A stretch of 64,000 bases of DNA from contig NC_134095.1 of assembly GCF_000715075.1 (NCBI RefSeq), positions 11,970,222 to 12,034,221 on the forward strand, in the 5' to 3' direction. Under the pieces are notes generated by a model. It ran no database searches. It saw only the letters and a list, made by a program, of their open reading frames with translations, and had not been told where the DNA came from. The translations under genes and the position numbers were made by a program. This document shows, piece by piece, positions 22,641 through 35,900 of the stretch. The DNA is from Nicotiana tabacum. Taxonomy: Eukaryota > Streptophyta > Magnoliopsida > Solanales > Solanaceae. Every line of letters begins with the position of its first letter. Positions within the stretch are counted from its first letter, which is position 1.

Positions 22641-25600
22641 TCGATACCCCTAAAGGACCAATATTAAAATGCACCAAAGTGTCGATCACAAGAGAGAATC
22701 GAACTCGGGATTATGTACCGGAAGGAACCTTGTCTTTTAATTATGAGGATGCAGAAGGGATTAAACAACCCCACAACGACGCACTGGTAATATCTGTACT
22801 TATGAATAAGGCTAAAGTTAAACATGTTTTGATTGATCCATGTAGCTCGAGCAACATAATTCGATCAAGGGCCGTAGAACAACTCGGCCTACAGGATCAA
22901 GTTGTACCCTTGGCCCGAGTTCTAAAAGGCTTCAATATGGCATATGAAACCACCAAAGACGAAATAACTTTGCAGTAAACATGGCTGGGACCATCCAAGA
23001 AATGAAGTTCCATGTGATCGAGGCTAATATGAGGTATAATGCCCTATTCAGGAGACCGTGGATCCATAACATGAGGGCAATGCCTTCGACCTTTTACCAG
23101 GTTCTAAAATTCCAAATGCCAAAGGGAGTCAAAATAGTCTATGGGGAGCAACCCGCCGTAAAGGAAATGTTTGCCATCGACGAAGTGATACCGATATCGG
23201 CGCTCTCATCAAAGAAAGGGTTAAGTTCGAAGGCAAAAAAAGAGGTTAAATAGCAACCACAGACACCGGCCTCGACCCAACCGAATGAGCATGGGACTTA
23301 CGAGGATGATGACTATACGGTACCTCGATCCTTTATAATCCTCGATGATTCTGATGCCACAAAATCAACGGTTGGAGAGCTGGAACAAATCATACTGAAC
23401 GAGCATCTACCCGATTGAAAGATATACCTGGGCACGGGGTTAACTCCCAAGATCAGGAAAAAACTTGTTCAATTTCTTATAGCTAATATGGATTGTTTTG
23501 CCTAGTCCCATTTCGATATGACAGGGATCCCACCTGAGATCACTACTCATAAACTAAGCTTGGGCCCGAAGTTTCACCCGGTGAAACAAAAAATAAGGCC
23601 TCAATCCGAGGTCAAACACACTTTTATCAAATATGAGGTAACCAAACTTCTCAAAATAAGATCCATCCGGGAAGTAAAATATCCCGAATGTCTAGCGAAT
23701 GTAGTAGTAGTCCCTAAAAATGGAAACAAGCTTAGGATGTGTGTAGACTACAAAGACCTAAATAAAGCATGATCCAAGGATTTTTTTCCTTTGCCAAACA
23801 TCAACCGCATGATCGATGCCACGGCCAACCACGAGATCCTCAGTTTTCTCGATGCCTATTCCGGGTACAGCTAAATACAAATGAACCGGGAAGACCGGGA
23901 AAAAACTTCGTTCATCACTAAGTATGGTACCTACTATTATAATGTAATGCCATTTGGACTAAAAAATGCTGGTGAAACCTATTTCACGCCTAGTAAACCA
24001 AATGTTTGAAGAACAAATAGGGAAATCTATGGAAATTTATATTGATGACATGTTAGTTAAGTCCCTGCGAGTAGAGGACCATTTGAAGCATTTGCAGGAA
24101 ACTTTCAGCATACTGAAGAAATACAACATGAAGCTCAACCCGGAGAAATATGCATTCAAGGTCGGGTCTGAAAAGTTTCTCGGATTCATGGTGTCGAATC
24201 GGAGAATCGAGATCAACCCCAATAATATCAAAGCAATCGAGGATATCACAATAGTGGATAATGTGAAGGTCGTACAAAGGCTAACTGGGCGCATTGCAGC
24301 CCTGGGTCGATTCATCTCGAGGTCGTTCGATAGAAGTCATTGATTCTTCTGGTTACTGAAAAAGAAGAACAACTTCACATGGACCCCAGAATGTTAACGA
24401 GCTTTGGAGGAACTTAAGAGATACTTGTTGAGTCCGCCGCTGCTTCACACACCGAGAGAGGACGAACAACTTTACTTATATCTGGCAGTATCAGAGATAA
24501 CAGTAAGTGGATTCCTAGTCTGAGTACACAATTCCCTATCTATTATGTTAGTCGAACCCTAGGTGAGGCCGAAACTAGATATCCTCATCTAGAAAAGTTA
24601 GCACTCGCTTTGATAAGCGACTCTAGGAAACTAAAACCATACTTTCAATGTCATCCCATATGTGTTGTAACAATTTATCCCCTTCGAAATATTTTTCATA
24701 AACCCGAGCTTTCAGTGCGATTGGCCAAATGGGTTGTAGAACTCAGCGGGTACGATATTGAGTATCAACCCCGAATAGCCATCAAGTCTCAAATATTGGC
24801 AAATTTCATGGCTGACTTCACGCCGGCCCTAGTTCCCGAGGTTGAAAGAGAATTATTAGTCAACTCGGGTACATCTTCGGGGATTTGGACCCTCTTTATA
24901 GACGGTGCTTCGAACATTAAGGGGTCCGAACTTGGCATCATGCTGAAACCACCCACAGGTAACATGGTTAGACAATCTATTAGAACTGTAAAATTGACTA
25001 ATAACGAGGCCGAATATTATGCCATGATTGCAGGTCTCGAACTAGCCAAAGGCTTGGGAGCAGAGGTGATCGAAGCCAAATGCGACTCCCTCCTTATTGT
25101 GAATTAGGTTAACGGAACCTTTGAAGCTCAAGAGGAACGGATGTAAAGATTCTTGGATTAGTTACAAGTAAATATACACTGGTTCAAAGAATAGACTTTG
25201 CAACATGTGCCTCGAGATCAAAATAGCGAAGCCAATGCCCTCGCAAATCTAGGCTCGTCGATCAAAGACAATGAACTCAATTCGGGGGTTGACATACAAC
25301 TCATGAGGTCAATGGTTGAAGAAGGTCATGCTGATATAAACTCCACTAGCTTGACCTGTGATTGGAGAAACAAATATATAGAGTATTTGAAGAACGGAAA
25401 ACTTCCTTCAGATCCAAAGGAATCGAGGGCCCTGCGTACGAAGGCAGCCCGATTTAGCTTGTCCGAAGATGGAACCTTACTCAGAAGGATGTTCAACGGT
25501 CCTCTAACTATATGTTTGGGACCAGGAGATACCGAATATGTTTTGAGGGAAATCTACGAAGGCATATGTGGGAACCACTCAGGCGCCGAATCACTGGTTC

Positions 25601-26600
25601 GAAAGGTAATCAGAGCCGGCTATAACTGGATTGATATGGAAAAAGATGCGAAGGAGTTTGTGCAAAAATGTGGTAAATGTTAAAGACATGCTCCGATGAT
25701 TCATCAACCTGGGGAGCTGCTGCATTCGATTTTATTCCCATGGCCGTTCATGAAGTGGGGGATGGAAATCGTCGTCCCTCTTCCATCGTTACTAGGTAAG
25801 ACTCAATTTATTTTATTTATGACTGACTACTTCTGTAAGTGGGTTGAAACATAAGCCTATCAGAAGGTCAGGGAGAAAGAAGTCATCGACTTCATTTAGG
25901 ACCACATCGTATGTTGATTCAGAATACCATCCGAAATTGCATGTGACAATGGAAAACAATTTATCGGCAGCAAGGTGACCAAATTTCTCGAAGTTCTCAA
26001 GATCAAAAGGATTTTATCAATACCTTATTACCCTAGTGGGAATGGCAAGCCGAATCGACTAACAAAACCATAATACAAAACCTCAAGAAAAGGTTGACCA
26101 ACGCCAAAAGAAAATGGAGAGAAGTCCTGCCCGAAGTCCTTTGGGCGTATCGCACAACTTTGAAGTCCAGTACCGGGGATACCCCGTTCTCTTTCGTTTA
26201 TGCACTGAAGCTTTAATACCGGTCGAAGTTGGGGAGCAGATCATCAGATTCCGATATGCAATGATGGAATCAAATGATGAGGCCATGAATACGAGCCTAG
26301 AGCTATTAAATGAACGACATGAAGCTGCCTTTGTTCGATTGGCTGCCCAGAGATAACGAATTGAGAGGTATTACAATGGAAAGGCCGATACTTTATTGTC
26401 GGGGACTTGGTACTGAGGAAGGTCACGTTAAACACCTGAAATCCAAATGAAGGAAAATTGGGTCCGAACTGGGAAGGGCCATGTCAGATTCTCGAAACCA
26501 CAGGAAAAAGATCCTATAAGCTCGGAATGATGGACGGAGAACAGCAACCGAATAATTGGAACTTAACTCATCTCAAAAGTTATTACTGTTGAGGTACGAT
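22641..26600 (+). pseudogene. Decayed pol of Tat element 1 (PR-RT-RH-IN)
   Basis: Protease comes first, with VLIDPCSSSN at 22825-22854, where the family has a Gly in place of the Cys after Pro. Reverse transcriptase spans about 23500-24340; its catalytic YIDD motif (24038-24049) is intact. RNase H spans about 24600-25200 ('FIDGASN' at 24895 and 'NNEAEYYAM' near 25000). Integrase begins with the zinc finger 'GNHSG...KCGKC' (25570-25680). In the integrase core the first catalytic Asp reads Glu (GMEIVVP, about 25764), the second is kept in 'CDNGKQF' (about 25945), and the Glu region is frameshifted (about 26035). Many stops, for example at 22976, 23251 and 25681, show it is dead. The end near 26590 reads '..NNWNLTHLKSYYC'. 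Confidence 0.85.
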
Positions 26601-28139
26601 CCCATTTCAATTCTTTCTATTTTTTGACTAACACTTGCAGGTTATCAATGAGGAGCGATACGAAGCCTTTAGGTCTAGAAGCACGCATTGCACTCTTTCT
26701 CCCTTGAACCGTTTTTGTCCCAAATGGGTTTTTCGGCAAGGTTTTTAACGAGGCAACAGTCGATCGTGCTACCTTAGAATTGAAGGCCGATTACGAATCG
26801 ATATCAAAGACTGTGTTTATAGTATTCGAGATTTCTCTACAATCAACTTCGAATACTGGAGGGGATTACCCTCAGATATTGAACTATTCTAGCAAGGATA
26901 TTATTTCGAAATGAAAGGGTATCAATATGTATGATTTATTGTAAGGGCCAAACGGTCAAAACGAACCGTGCCCACATAGATTGCTCGAGCCCTGACATAA
27001 AATATGTACGCATGTGTGATTATTTTTGACAAGAATAAAGATAAGTACTTTCCTTGCAACTATTTAATGTCTTGAAAAAATTTCCACTTTACAACCCCAT
27101 ACTTTCGATCTATTATGGAATCGAGCCCAAGAGTCGATTGCAACCGGAGTTTAGATAACCACTCCAACATTCGGGGACTGTCGTCCATAAAATAAACTCG
27201 AACGGATCGAAAAATTGAACATCGAAGGATAAGACCTCTTAGGCAACCCTCGAATTTTAAAGGACACAGCCATACCCACTGGGGGACTGTTATCTTAGGC
27301 AAGCCTGGGTAAATCGGAAAAGCGATCTCACTGGGCTACACCCGAACTAAAAGGCTATGGACCATTCAACACGGTTCGAAGACGTCCGGAATCCGTAACA
27401 AATATAGGCCTTCGAAAAAAGAAAAGATTCTTTCACAACCGGTTCTAAAGGCTGCTCTCAGCATAATCTTAAACTTAAAATATTTTTAGGAAAAAACTTC
27501 GGTAAACACAGAGCCCCGATAACGCCTCAACTCAGAAGGGCAATAAAGGCAAGGTTTGTTTGAACCCTCGAACACAACCTTATTATTTGTGCTAAGGCAT
27601 TCCAACCTTTTGTGAATACAAGCAATAAAACAAAGGAAAATATTTTGAAACGAAAAGGGTGGAAAACCTTATAAACGATCTTTTTACAAAGGCCAGATCA
27701 ACCAAATACAAAATTTACAAAGGCCTAAGGGCTGCTTTTGCTTCGAGTTCGAGAGATCATTCTCACTCGACTAGAAAGCCTAAGGGCTACCTTATTCGTG
27801 TTCGAGCATGTCCTCACTCGATCATTAAGCTTAAGGGATACATAAACTCAAGTTTGAATAATCATTCGGGGTCCATCGATTAGAAATGGTCAAGGGCAAT
27901 GCTTATTATCGATCCTTACCATCCCAAACCTTGGACTCTCGAACAAAACTTCATAATATTATGCTAAGGTGTTTTAACCCTTAGAAGAAATTTAAAAAAA
28001 AGGACAACAGATTCAAAAGCCATGGAAGGGAAAAAGTTTCATATATTCATCAAAATCTTTTTACAAGGGCCATATTGCCCGATCGAGATTTCTTTACAAA
28101 GGCCGACCGACCTCAACATAAAAGCAAAAATTACAAAGC
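26601..28139. other. Spacer between pol and the antisense gene, element 1
   Basis: This is non-coding. Near 26633 'AACACTTGCAGGTTATCAATG' looks like a 3' splice site. Further on, phrases such as 'CTAAGGGCTGC' recur between 27430 and 27900. The matching part of element 2 is 59076-60500 on the other strand, with the same kind of recurring phrases. No gene is recognised. Confidence 0.5.
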
Positions 28140-30826
28140 CTAAGCAGCATTTTCCTTATTGGAGGAAGCTTCTTTGCCTTCAGAGTCTTCTCCACTGCCA
28201 GATTCGCTCAAATTCTTAGAGTCTTCCTCGGGAAAAGCCAGCTTTCGAGCCTTTGCTTCCTTTGCCTTGGCAACCTCGATTTTAGCAGATATATTGAAGC
28301 TTTGATCACGGGCCCCCTCGAGGCCTCACGTCAAGCTTTCCACCTCGCATGATCCACCATGCTCTTGGCCTGCACTAGGGTGGCTTCAGCATCAACCTTG
28401 TGTTGGGTCGCATTAGCCTGAGCCTTAATATTGGCCGATGCTGCCTCAGATCTGGCCACCTCAAACTTTTTGGCCAAGTTAGCTAAATTGGATTGAAGCT
28501 CCTTGATTTTCGTTTCTTGCACTAAGGCCTTCTCCCTTGCAGCCCCAAGCTGAGACTTGGATGACTCTAACTCTGCTTGGACGACCTCCTTTTTTTGAAG
28601 CTAAGATGTTCATACCCCCATTGAACTTTTCAGCCTCGGATTGTACTTCATCTATTTGTCTTTGAAGGTCCTTGATCTGTTCGAACCTCTATCCAACCTG
28701 CAAAATCGGATCGTTAGTTGGTATCTCCAACTCATCTTCACTATCATGAAGCACTCGAAATACCTGATCGGCCATCTCAGCATGATAATCTCGAGTCGTC
28801 ACCAAATCTGCCTGAAGCTTCTCACTAAGAAGTTTGTAGGGATCACATTTCTTAGTGAGGCCCCAAACCTCAGCCTCGCGCTCCTCTCGGATTCGAAGGA
28901 AGGCCTCGTGATGCAATACCGAAGCCTACAAGTAAGGAAAAAATGTTAGAACTGTCTACAATTCAAAGTTTAAAAAGATAATGGAATGGCCCTCAAACTT
29001 ACCCAATTCAAAGCATGCTGGGCCTCGTTGAACAAACAAGAAACTTCCACCTCGTACATCTTGGCTTGGTATTCTTCGGTGACCAAGCATCAGAGATAGC
29101 TAGTCATCCCTATGGGGGAAAAAAGAACCTAAGCATCCTCCGGGACCGAGATGATAATTGATCGCTTACGCCCAGGATCGACACTAGGGGTCGGAGACTA
29201 ATTGGTCAGTTTAAAGCTCGAGAAAGCCACACTCAAGCCCTACCTTGGTACATCTAAGTCACCCAAACCGGTGACGTCTTCCTCTCCAACAAAATAGCCA
29301 CATAAAAGGTCTTCTACTCCATGGACCCCTCATCGTGGCAAGTCTCCATCGCCTAAGCGTCCTTGATCATCAAATCAGAGAACGAAGGCAACGAGGGGGA
29401 ATCTCTAATCTCTATTGCCCCAAGTAAATCTTTTGGGGCTCCGCCTTCATCTCAGGAAGCCTTGAGCATGGTTTCTACACCATCATCGACTGTCTCCTCG
29501 GTAGCCTTCTTACCTCGAGGTGATGCGTCTTCAGCTCTCTCTAGCTCGAGGACTTTGTCAAATCGAGGCAAAGCAGTTCAGCTCCCGCCGGCCTAATAGT
29601 TCCTTGAATCTCGGTGCCAGCTCGCACACGGGCCACCGGCCTAGAGTTTTCTTCTTCTTTTTCTTCGACCTCATCCCTTAGCCATTGGACTGACTCCAAA
29701 GTTAGACGGATGTCGTTCCCTTTAGGCTTACGGGGCCTCATAGCCGATTTTTTCTTTTTCGGGCCCGGAGAGCTCGGAGTCTCATTTCTTTTCTTCTCTT
29801 TGGCCTGCTTCGGGGTATATGATGAGAGAAGTTCCTCTTCTTCAGCAGATGGGACCCTCATTGCTACATCCTTCCCGAGGCCTACAAAAGAAAAAAGAAA
29901 AAAATGAGTAAGCTCAATGCAAAACCTGAATGGAAACCGTACTAAGAAAATATGATTACCATGGTTACGGGCCTCCCATTGACCCTTTGATAACTCCATC
30001 CCAGCATGCTCGGAGTAAGAATTTTGCAACACTAAGCCCTTAACCCATTACCTGAGATTGAGGGTTACATCCGGCACGTGGGCCATAGCTACAACACAAA
30101 AAACATAGATGAGGAAAGAAGATGAGAAGCAAAACGGCAAAGTTAGGTATTCAAGGCGAATGAATACTTATAATTCATGTTCTATTTTTCAAGAAACGGC
30201 ATGTCTTCGGCAGAGATTAGGTCCAAAGTCTTTATTCAGACAAATTGGTCCATCCAACCTCGGTCTCGGGTCTCGTCTATGCTCGAGAACGGGGGTTTGG
30301 TGGCTCGGCGATAAAGCTTGATCAATCCTCATCGATAAAGTCGGGGACTGTAGAGACGCATAAGATAATCGAGGGTAAAATGATGCCCCTTGATCTTGTT
30401 TACAAAAAATCAGAGGAGGATCACGATCCTCAGAATGATGGATGAATTTGGACAAGAGTCACATTGTTCAACGATGATGGGGTGTATAGGACCCAATGTG
30501 AAGGGATAAGTGTAAACACTTAAAAACTCTTCCACATGAGTAGTGATTGATTCCTCAGGCGAGGGCAGCACCACTTGCTTGTCGACCTAGTTGCAGTCCT
30601 TTTTAACTTGGTCGAGGAGACCATCGGTAATTGTGCATATGTATCTCGACATCGGTTCGCATCAACCCAGTGTTGAGGGAGTATTCTCAACCTTAAAATC
30701 GGCAGTAGTAGGGCACTTTGTCGAAACGAATTCCTCTAGGGGAGGTTCCGCCATGGCTCTATCGCTGGCGGGCCTTGATGAAGAAGTGGTTTCCTTTTGT
30801 GGAACAGTTTTTGAAGTCTTAGCCAT
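28140..30826 (-). pseudogene. Spliced antisense gene of Tat element 1 (aORF)
   Basis: Read opposite to gag-pol, it starts at ATG 30826 ('MAKTSKTVPQKE') and ends at the stop 28142-28140 after an acidic, Ser-rich tail ('SESGSGEDSEGKE'). By comparison with element 2, the exons are about 30826-30172, 30088-29960, 29881-29003 and 28925-28140. The introns are 83, 78 and 77 nt and all have AG acceptors. The first donor reads AT (30171-30170) and the other two are GT. Exon 2 is 129 nt in both elements. The N-terminal part resembles the 'putative gypsy type transposon' (Transposase_28) family; the middle is basic ('PKKKKSAMRPRKPKG', about 29740), and the C-terminal part is a long coiled coil. Stops and frame changes make this copy inactive. 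Function is unknown. Confidence 0.7.
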
Positions 30827-30984
30827 TTTTATAAATGGAGAAGAATAAACGGAGGATGGACGTTTGGTATATTGTAATGAAACAAGTAAAGAAACTCAGA
30901 GATCTGAAAATACAAAGCTCTGAGGAAGGCAAAAGATTTTGAAGATTAGAGTGAAAAAGGTTTGTAAGTAAAGTTTGAAAAATA

Positions 30985-31130
30985 AAAAAGATATATTTAT
31001 AGGGTTAAGATGACGGTTCAAATACGGTAGTGGCCGACCATCGACTGGCTCGCATTAAATGCCTGGAAAACTGTATCGAGAGACATTTCAGTTACCTCTG
31101 TTTCTTACATCATAATGCTTACGTCATGAT
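30985..31130 (-). promoter_or_regulatory. Candidate antisense promoter in element 1
   Basis: On the minus strand a TATA box (CCTATAAATATATC, about 31004-30990) lies about 170 nt before the antisense start codon. Upstream are TGACGTAAG (31126-31118) and TGATGTAAG (31112-31104), 14 bp apart start to start, as in as-1/TGA-factor sites. Element 2 has a similar pair at 56242-56264. Promoter activity is inferred. Confidence 0.5.
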
Positions 31131-31199
31131 GTATAGAAGTGAAGATCAAGGACTCAAATCGTTTATTGTCATTAATCTCCAAAAAATGAGGGGACTATA

Positions 31200-31876
31200 T
31201 GTATCCGGTCAAAATCTTACCCTTTTCGTGCAGCTGATCGAGGAGGAGCATGATAAGTCAAGGATCGGCTTCAATTTATTTCTAACTATGGTGCAGGGTT
31301 AGGTTGTCAAGCTCGAGAGTATGAGATAAATTGAGAACGAGACCAACCAAAACCGAGACCGAATGAGATCGAGATCGATCAAGATCGGGGCCAAATAAGA
31401 TAGAGATCGAGGGAAGCTTACTAGGTTGAATAACGGAAAGACGAAATATCTGCAATCGGACAAGGATCACAACGCAAATCTTGACACGTATCAAGAAGAG
31501 GCCGATTAATCAGCCAATCATGGAATTTCTTACTATATTTAGAGTTGTACCAAGAATAGGGCTCCCCTACTATATAAAGGGGGTTTGACCATTTATAAAA
31601 GGGTATTAGATTAACATTGCATAAAGCTGTATATTCACTTTCTCTTAAGCTCTCAATACTTCTGGCACTTTGTTATTGTATCAACTGAATCCTCACCTGG
31701 TTCTAAGGTGATCAAATTCGAGGGCCAGGGCTACTTGATTCATTTGGTTTGCTTTAATTACTATTTTACAGTAATTCAATATCAATTTACGTTTTCTCTC
31801 AGTTTGTGCCAAGTGAAATCACGTGTCCTTAAAATCACAGTATAAATTCAATTGCTATCCATTTTTAGGGTAAACA
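31200..31876 (+). mobile_element. 3' LTR of Tat element 1
   Basis: It is preceded by the polypurine tract AAAAAATGAGGGGA (31181-31194) and starts TGTATCCGGTC; it ends GGGTAAACA. The TATA box lies near 31571 in 'CTATATAAAGGGGG'. It is collinear with the 5' LTR. Confidence 0.85.
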
Positions 31877-32938
31877 AAGAGAAGAAAGTTTGCTGGAAAT
31901 AGCATTTTCCGGCCGAGCAAAATAATGTATTTAACGGCCAAGCATTTTTCGGCATTCTTAATTTTCAGACTTTGAGACCATCATTCATTTGGTCGAGTAA
32001 GAAATTAATAATCCTTACTTTTGAGATGTTAGTCGAGGATGAATAGTCCAAACGGGAAGGTGTTCTTGATAATTTTGATCCATGGAATTTATAACATATG
32101 TGACTACATAAACGATTAGAATTCTTTAAATTTAGAGATAAGACACTGACGATTCTGCTGATTTGAGGGAGAAGAGAGAGGATTGAGAATCCTGCTGATA
32201 GAGAGAAGAAAAACTTCCTTAATGATATATAAATTTGGGTTATTTTTTTTGTTGAGATAATCATAGTGTTCGGGTCAGCTTACGCGCAACTCAACTAATT
32301 CCACGGAATACTACCACCTCTTACCAAAACTTGGACTATATTACAAGTCCCAATCAACTGATTAGTGACTTTTTTCAAAATCAAAAAGAAAAGCAATTTA
32401 TTTTGAATATAAAGTTTGGTTTTAGCTTACTGTATTTTATCTAAGAATTTTTCCATATCGTATAATGGAGTTAATTTTTCATTTTTAAACTCAACTATGT
32501 ACACCCCAAAATTTAGATAAGAAGTAGTCGTAGCAAACAAATTGAAAAGTAGCTCTAAGTAGACGAGTCGAATTACGATCCACTCAATAAGTCATGAACT
32601 CATTTTGGCATTTCACATTTTATTCCAAACAAAATTTAGATAGGTTTTGAGCATGATTAACCCGAAAACTCCTACTTGAATGTAATCAGACCCACCCGAT
32701 ATCCGAATATAGAGAATTCGACCCGCCCAATTAAAGCGCTAAAGCCGTAAGCTTGCTGTTTTACACTTATCTTCTTCTTCGGCGAATGGTAGCAACTCGA
32801 GCTCTGCACAGTACTTTGCCACGAGAAGATAATCTCAGCTACTTCTGAAGTATATCCAATTCTTCAACCTGTTGCTAAAATGTTGAATACTTAAGTAGAA
32901 CAATAAATCCAAAAAAGGCGTTTTTCAAATTTTAAAAA
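31877..32938. other. 5' flank of the DCL gene
   Basis: This is AT-rich intergenic sequence between the Tat element and DCL. The last 200 bp, with pyrimidine stretches such as 'CTTATCTTCTTCTTCGGCG' (32766-32785), probably hold the DCL promoter and 5' leader. I see no clear TATA box. The 99-codon minus-strand frame at 31965-32264 looks like chance. Confidence 0.4.
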
Positions 32939-35900
32939 ATGGCTTCAATTTGCACTTCAAATCACCCTAATTTTCACTTCCTATGCAGAAACAACCCTAA
33001 TTCAAACCCTAACCCTAGCTCAATCTCTCATCATCACCTACTACTAGCTCCGTCTTCTCTCTCTTTCTCCCGTTTGCGGTTGTGCCATTGCGCGGCGGTG
33101 AAGACTGGTTCTGAAAGCGGCGGGAGTCGCAGCGATAACGCCGAGCTGTTGCGGAAGCCGGTGATTTCGACGGGGTTGGAGTCGTCGTCTTCAGCCGGCG
33201 AGGAGTTGGTGAAGGAGGAGGAGTCTGATGATGAAGTTGAGAAGAAGAATGGAGATGAACAAAATTGGGTCGATTGGGAGGACCAGATTTTGGAGGATAC
33301 TGTGCCGCTTGTTGGTTTTGTTAGAATGATTCTTCATTCTGGAAAGTAAGGTTCTCAGTTTTACTTATCTTTTGCAGAATTTGCTAATGTTAGACTCGGT
33401 TGTTGATTCATACATGCTTTGCCTGTGTGCGTTTATTTCGAAAATAGGATATATATGAATTTTCAATGTACACTTAGAGGATATACGTACATTTTCAATG
33501 GTCTGCCAGATCTTTTCTTATAGCTTTGCAGACATATTATGTTCAATCAGTTCACAATCTCTTTTTTTATAAGGAAATCAGTTCACAATCTCTGTAGGTC
33601 AAGTTGTTATTTTGGCACTCTCTTTGTTTAGTAACTATAAGAAATTATAATTGAACCCATAGAATTTAATTTTTGGATCCGCCTCTGGCAACAGATACTG
33701 CCTTATCTAGAAGCCTGGGCAGTTTATTTCTTTATGAGTTAAAGCTCTATTTCCATGCTGAAAGAAAAATGAGCTTAATGTTTACATCTGGTTGATGAAT
33801 AGTGTCGTGGATGAAGTGAGACTTTGAACTGCTTAATTGAGTCACCACTTTGTTTTGTTGTTATCACAGAAACTAAGGGAAATAACATCTTGGGTATTGA
33901 ATTACGATTTGTAGTTCTAATTAAGGTTAAGTTGGTCATCAATCTGTTTTCGCCCCCTCTTCCTTTATTTTGAACGGAGTTGTTTCTGGAGTTGTTGGCA
34001 GAGATTAGAGATAAGATAGTTATCAAGAGATGCATGCTTTACAAAATTGTACTTACCTCAGTGATATGTCCGGTATGCCTATGAAATATGAAATATTGCA
34101 GAGCCATAGTTTTCAACCTCTAGACCCCATATATTCATCTATTCTTATAATTAAGTGATTGTTCAACCCCCACCTCAACGTTAATATCATTTCATCTGTT
34201 CAATCTACAACTTGCAGATATGCAGTTGGCGATAGGTTAAGTCCTGATCATCAGAGAACTATTCTACAAAGGTTGCTTCCATATCATCCCGAATGTGAAG
34301 AGAAGATTGGCTCTGGAGTTGATTACATTACTGTATGACATCCTCCTCTTTGCTTCATTTACGTATCCACCTGCATAATTTCACATAGCATCTATCTCTC
34401 TTCTCATTTAGGTCTGTTTTTTGGTGTACTTACTTTCTCATCGAGTACAGCTAATGATCTTTTGTATACTCTCTAATATTTGCTTCTTGTGCGGAAATGC
34501 TCGTATTTTGTGTGGCATGCATTCTTCCTGAAGATATTTTAAGCTTTTATAAGCAATCTAGTGATACTTTTGATGCGCGAAACTTCATATTGAAATGTAC
34601 TCTAAAAGCTTTTATTTGTTTATTATTATTATTATTATAAAGTAAGTTGCTTCATTGAAAGGCATCAAGTAGATGCAATGATTACAAAAATAGAGATGCT
34701 AGCTCCATTACAAGATGTTATGATAGATCTGGGAACTAGCCAATAACCAAAAAATATACCTTAAGAGGCCAGTTTAGAGTGAGGGAGCTCAAAAAATCTA
34801 AAAAGACAGTAGAGCTATTTACATAGGACTGTTTGGCCCAACAAAAAAGACTAAGCAGACATCTGGCCTTCAACAAGTGGATTGGAGTTGAGACTCCACT
34901 AAAACATCTGAGGTTTCTTTCAGTCCATAGGCTGTACTGTAAAAGCTTTTTCTTATTTGGCCCTTGGTTGATCTCTCTATCTCTCCATGCACGAATGCCG
35001 CTTCTTGACAGAATGACTCGATAACTTCTTCATGCCCTTGAAATTAGCGTGGCAATCTCAACAGGAGATAAAATGATTGTACAAAAATAAAAGGAGATAA
35101 AATGAATCTGATTTTGAGGTGAAGAACTAAGAAATGATTTCCTATCTTAATAGCTTTGGTAAACACTGTTCATAACATGGTAAAATATTGTACCAAATAT
35201 TTCAGGTTGTATTGCAAACATTATATGTTGCCCTTAAGTAGAACTTTCTGTGTGATGGCTAACCCACAATTACCATCTAAAACTTGTTAATCTGTCAACC
35301 ATGAACTTCATTCACTTCTCGAGTTTGTTTATATTCGCGGAATATTGTAGCTTACTTTAGGTTTATGGAAGGTCAGCACTGCTGTTTTCTTGATTGAATG
35401 ATAATTGAGCTCCACTAAACTGCCTTTTAGGACTACTACTGTACTCTGTTTTATCGTTTGAGGTTAAGGAGGACCTAGAGTGAACCATATTGTTATACTT
35501 ACACAGGCAGAGAATGATGTCAGGGTATTAGAAGGTAGCAAAAATAGCAGGAAAAACCAATCCGCTAATAGGAAAGGACATCTATCCTCTTCTTAGCGAT
35601 GAAGCAGTATCAAATTCAATCCATAGGTGGATAGTCCCCAACCATTGTATGGTATGGGGTGCCTGTGATATCTTTGATGGTGCTGAAAGGGATGATTCTG
35701 TTGTGAGCAAATGGAGCTACAGATAGTGAAATAAAACACAGAGGGAAGGAAACACAAAGTGAAATTGTTAAGTCTCAATGGCAATAATATTTCAGGGAAA
35801 TCCAATGTAAATTGATCATGGTGAAGGATGTTCAAGGAGATAGGGAGATTACACGCTGAGGAAGAGTCCAGTGAAGACAGAAACATGAGAAGCAACAGTG

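Noticed and set aside
29541..30032. 163-codon minus-strand frame as a single uninterrupted protein
   Set aside because: Comparison with element 2 shows that its middle ('..GNHIFLVRF...FSFV..') is a 78-nt intron read through; the coding parts belong to the spliced antisense gene.
33007..33030. Telomere-like AACCCTAA words in DCL exon 1
   Set aside because: Only two or three degenerate units, in frame as Asn-Pro codons of the transit peptide; not an interstitial telomere tract. The TTAGGGTTTAGGG near 54107 is likewise a short chance match and is lost in the other LTR copies.
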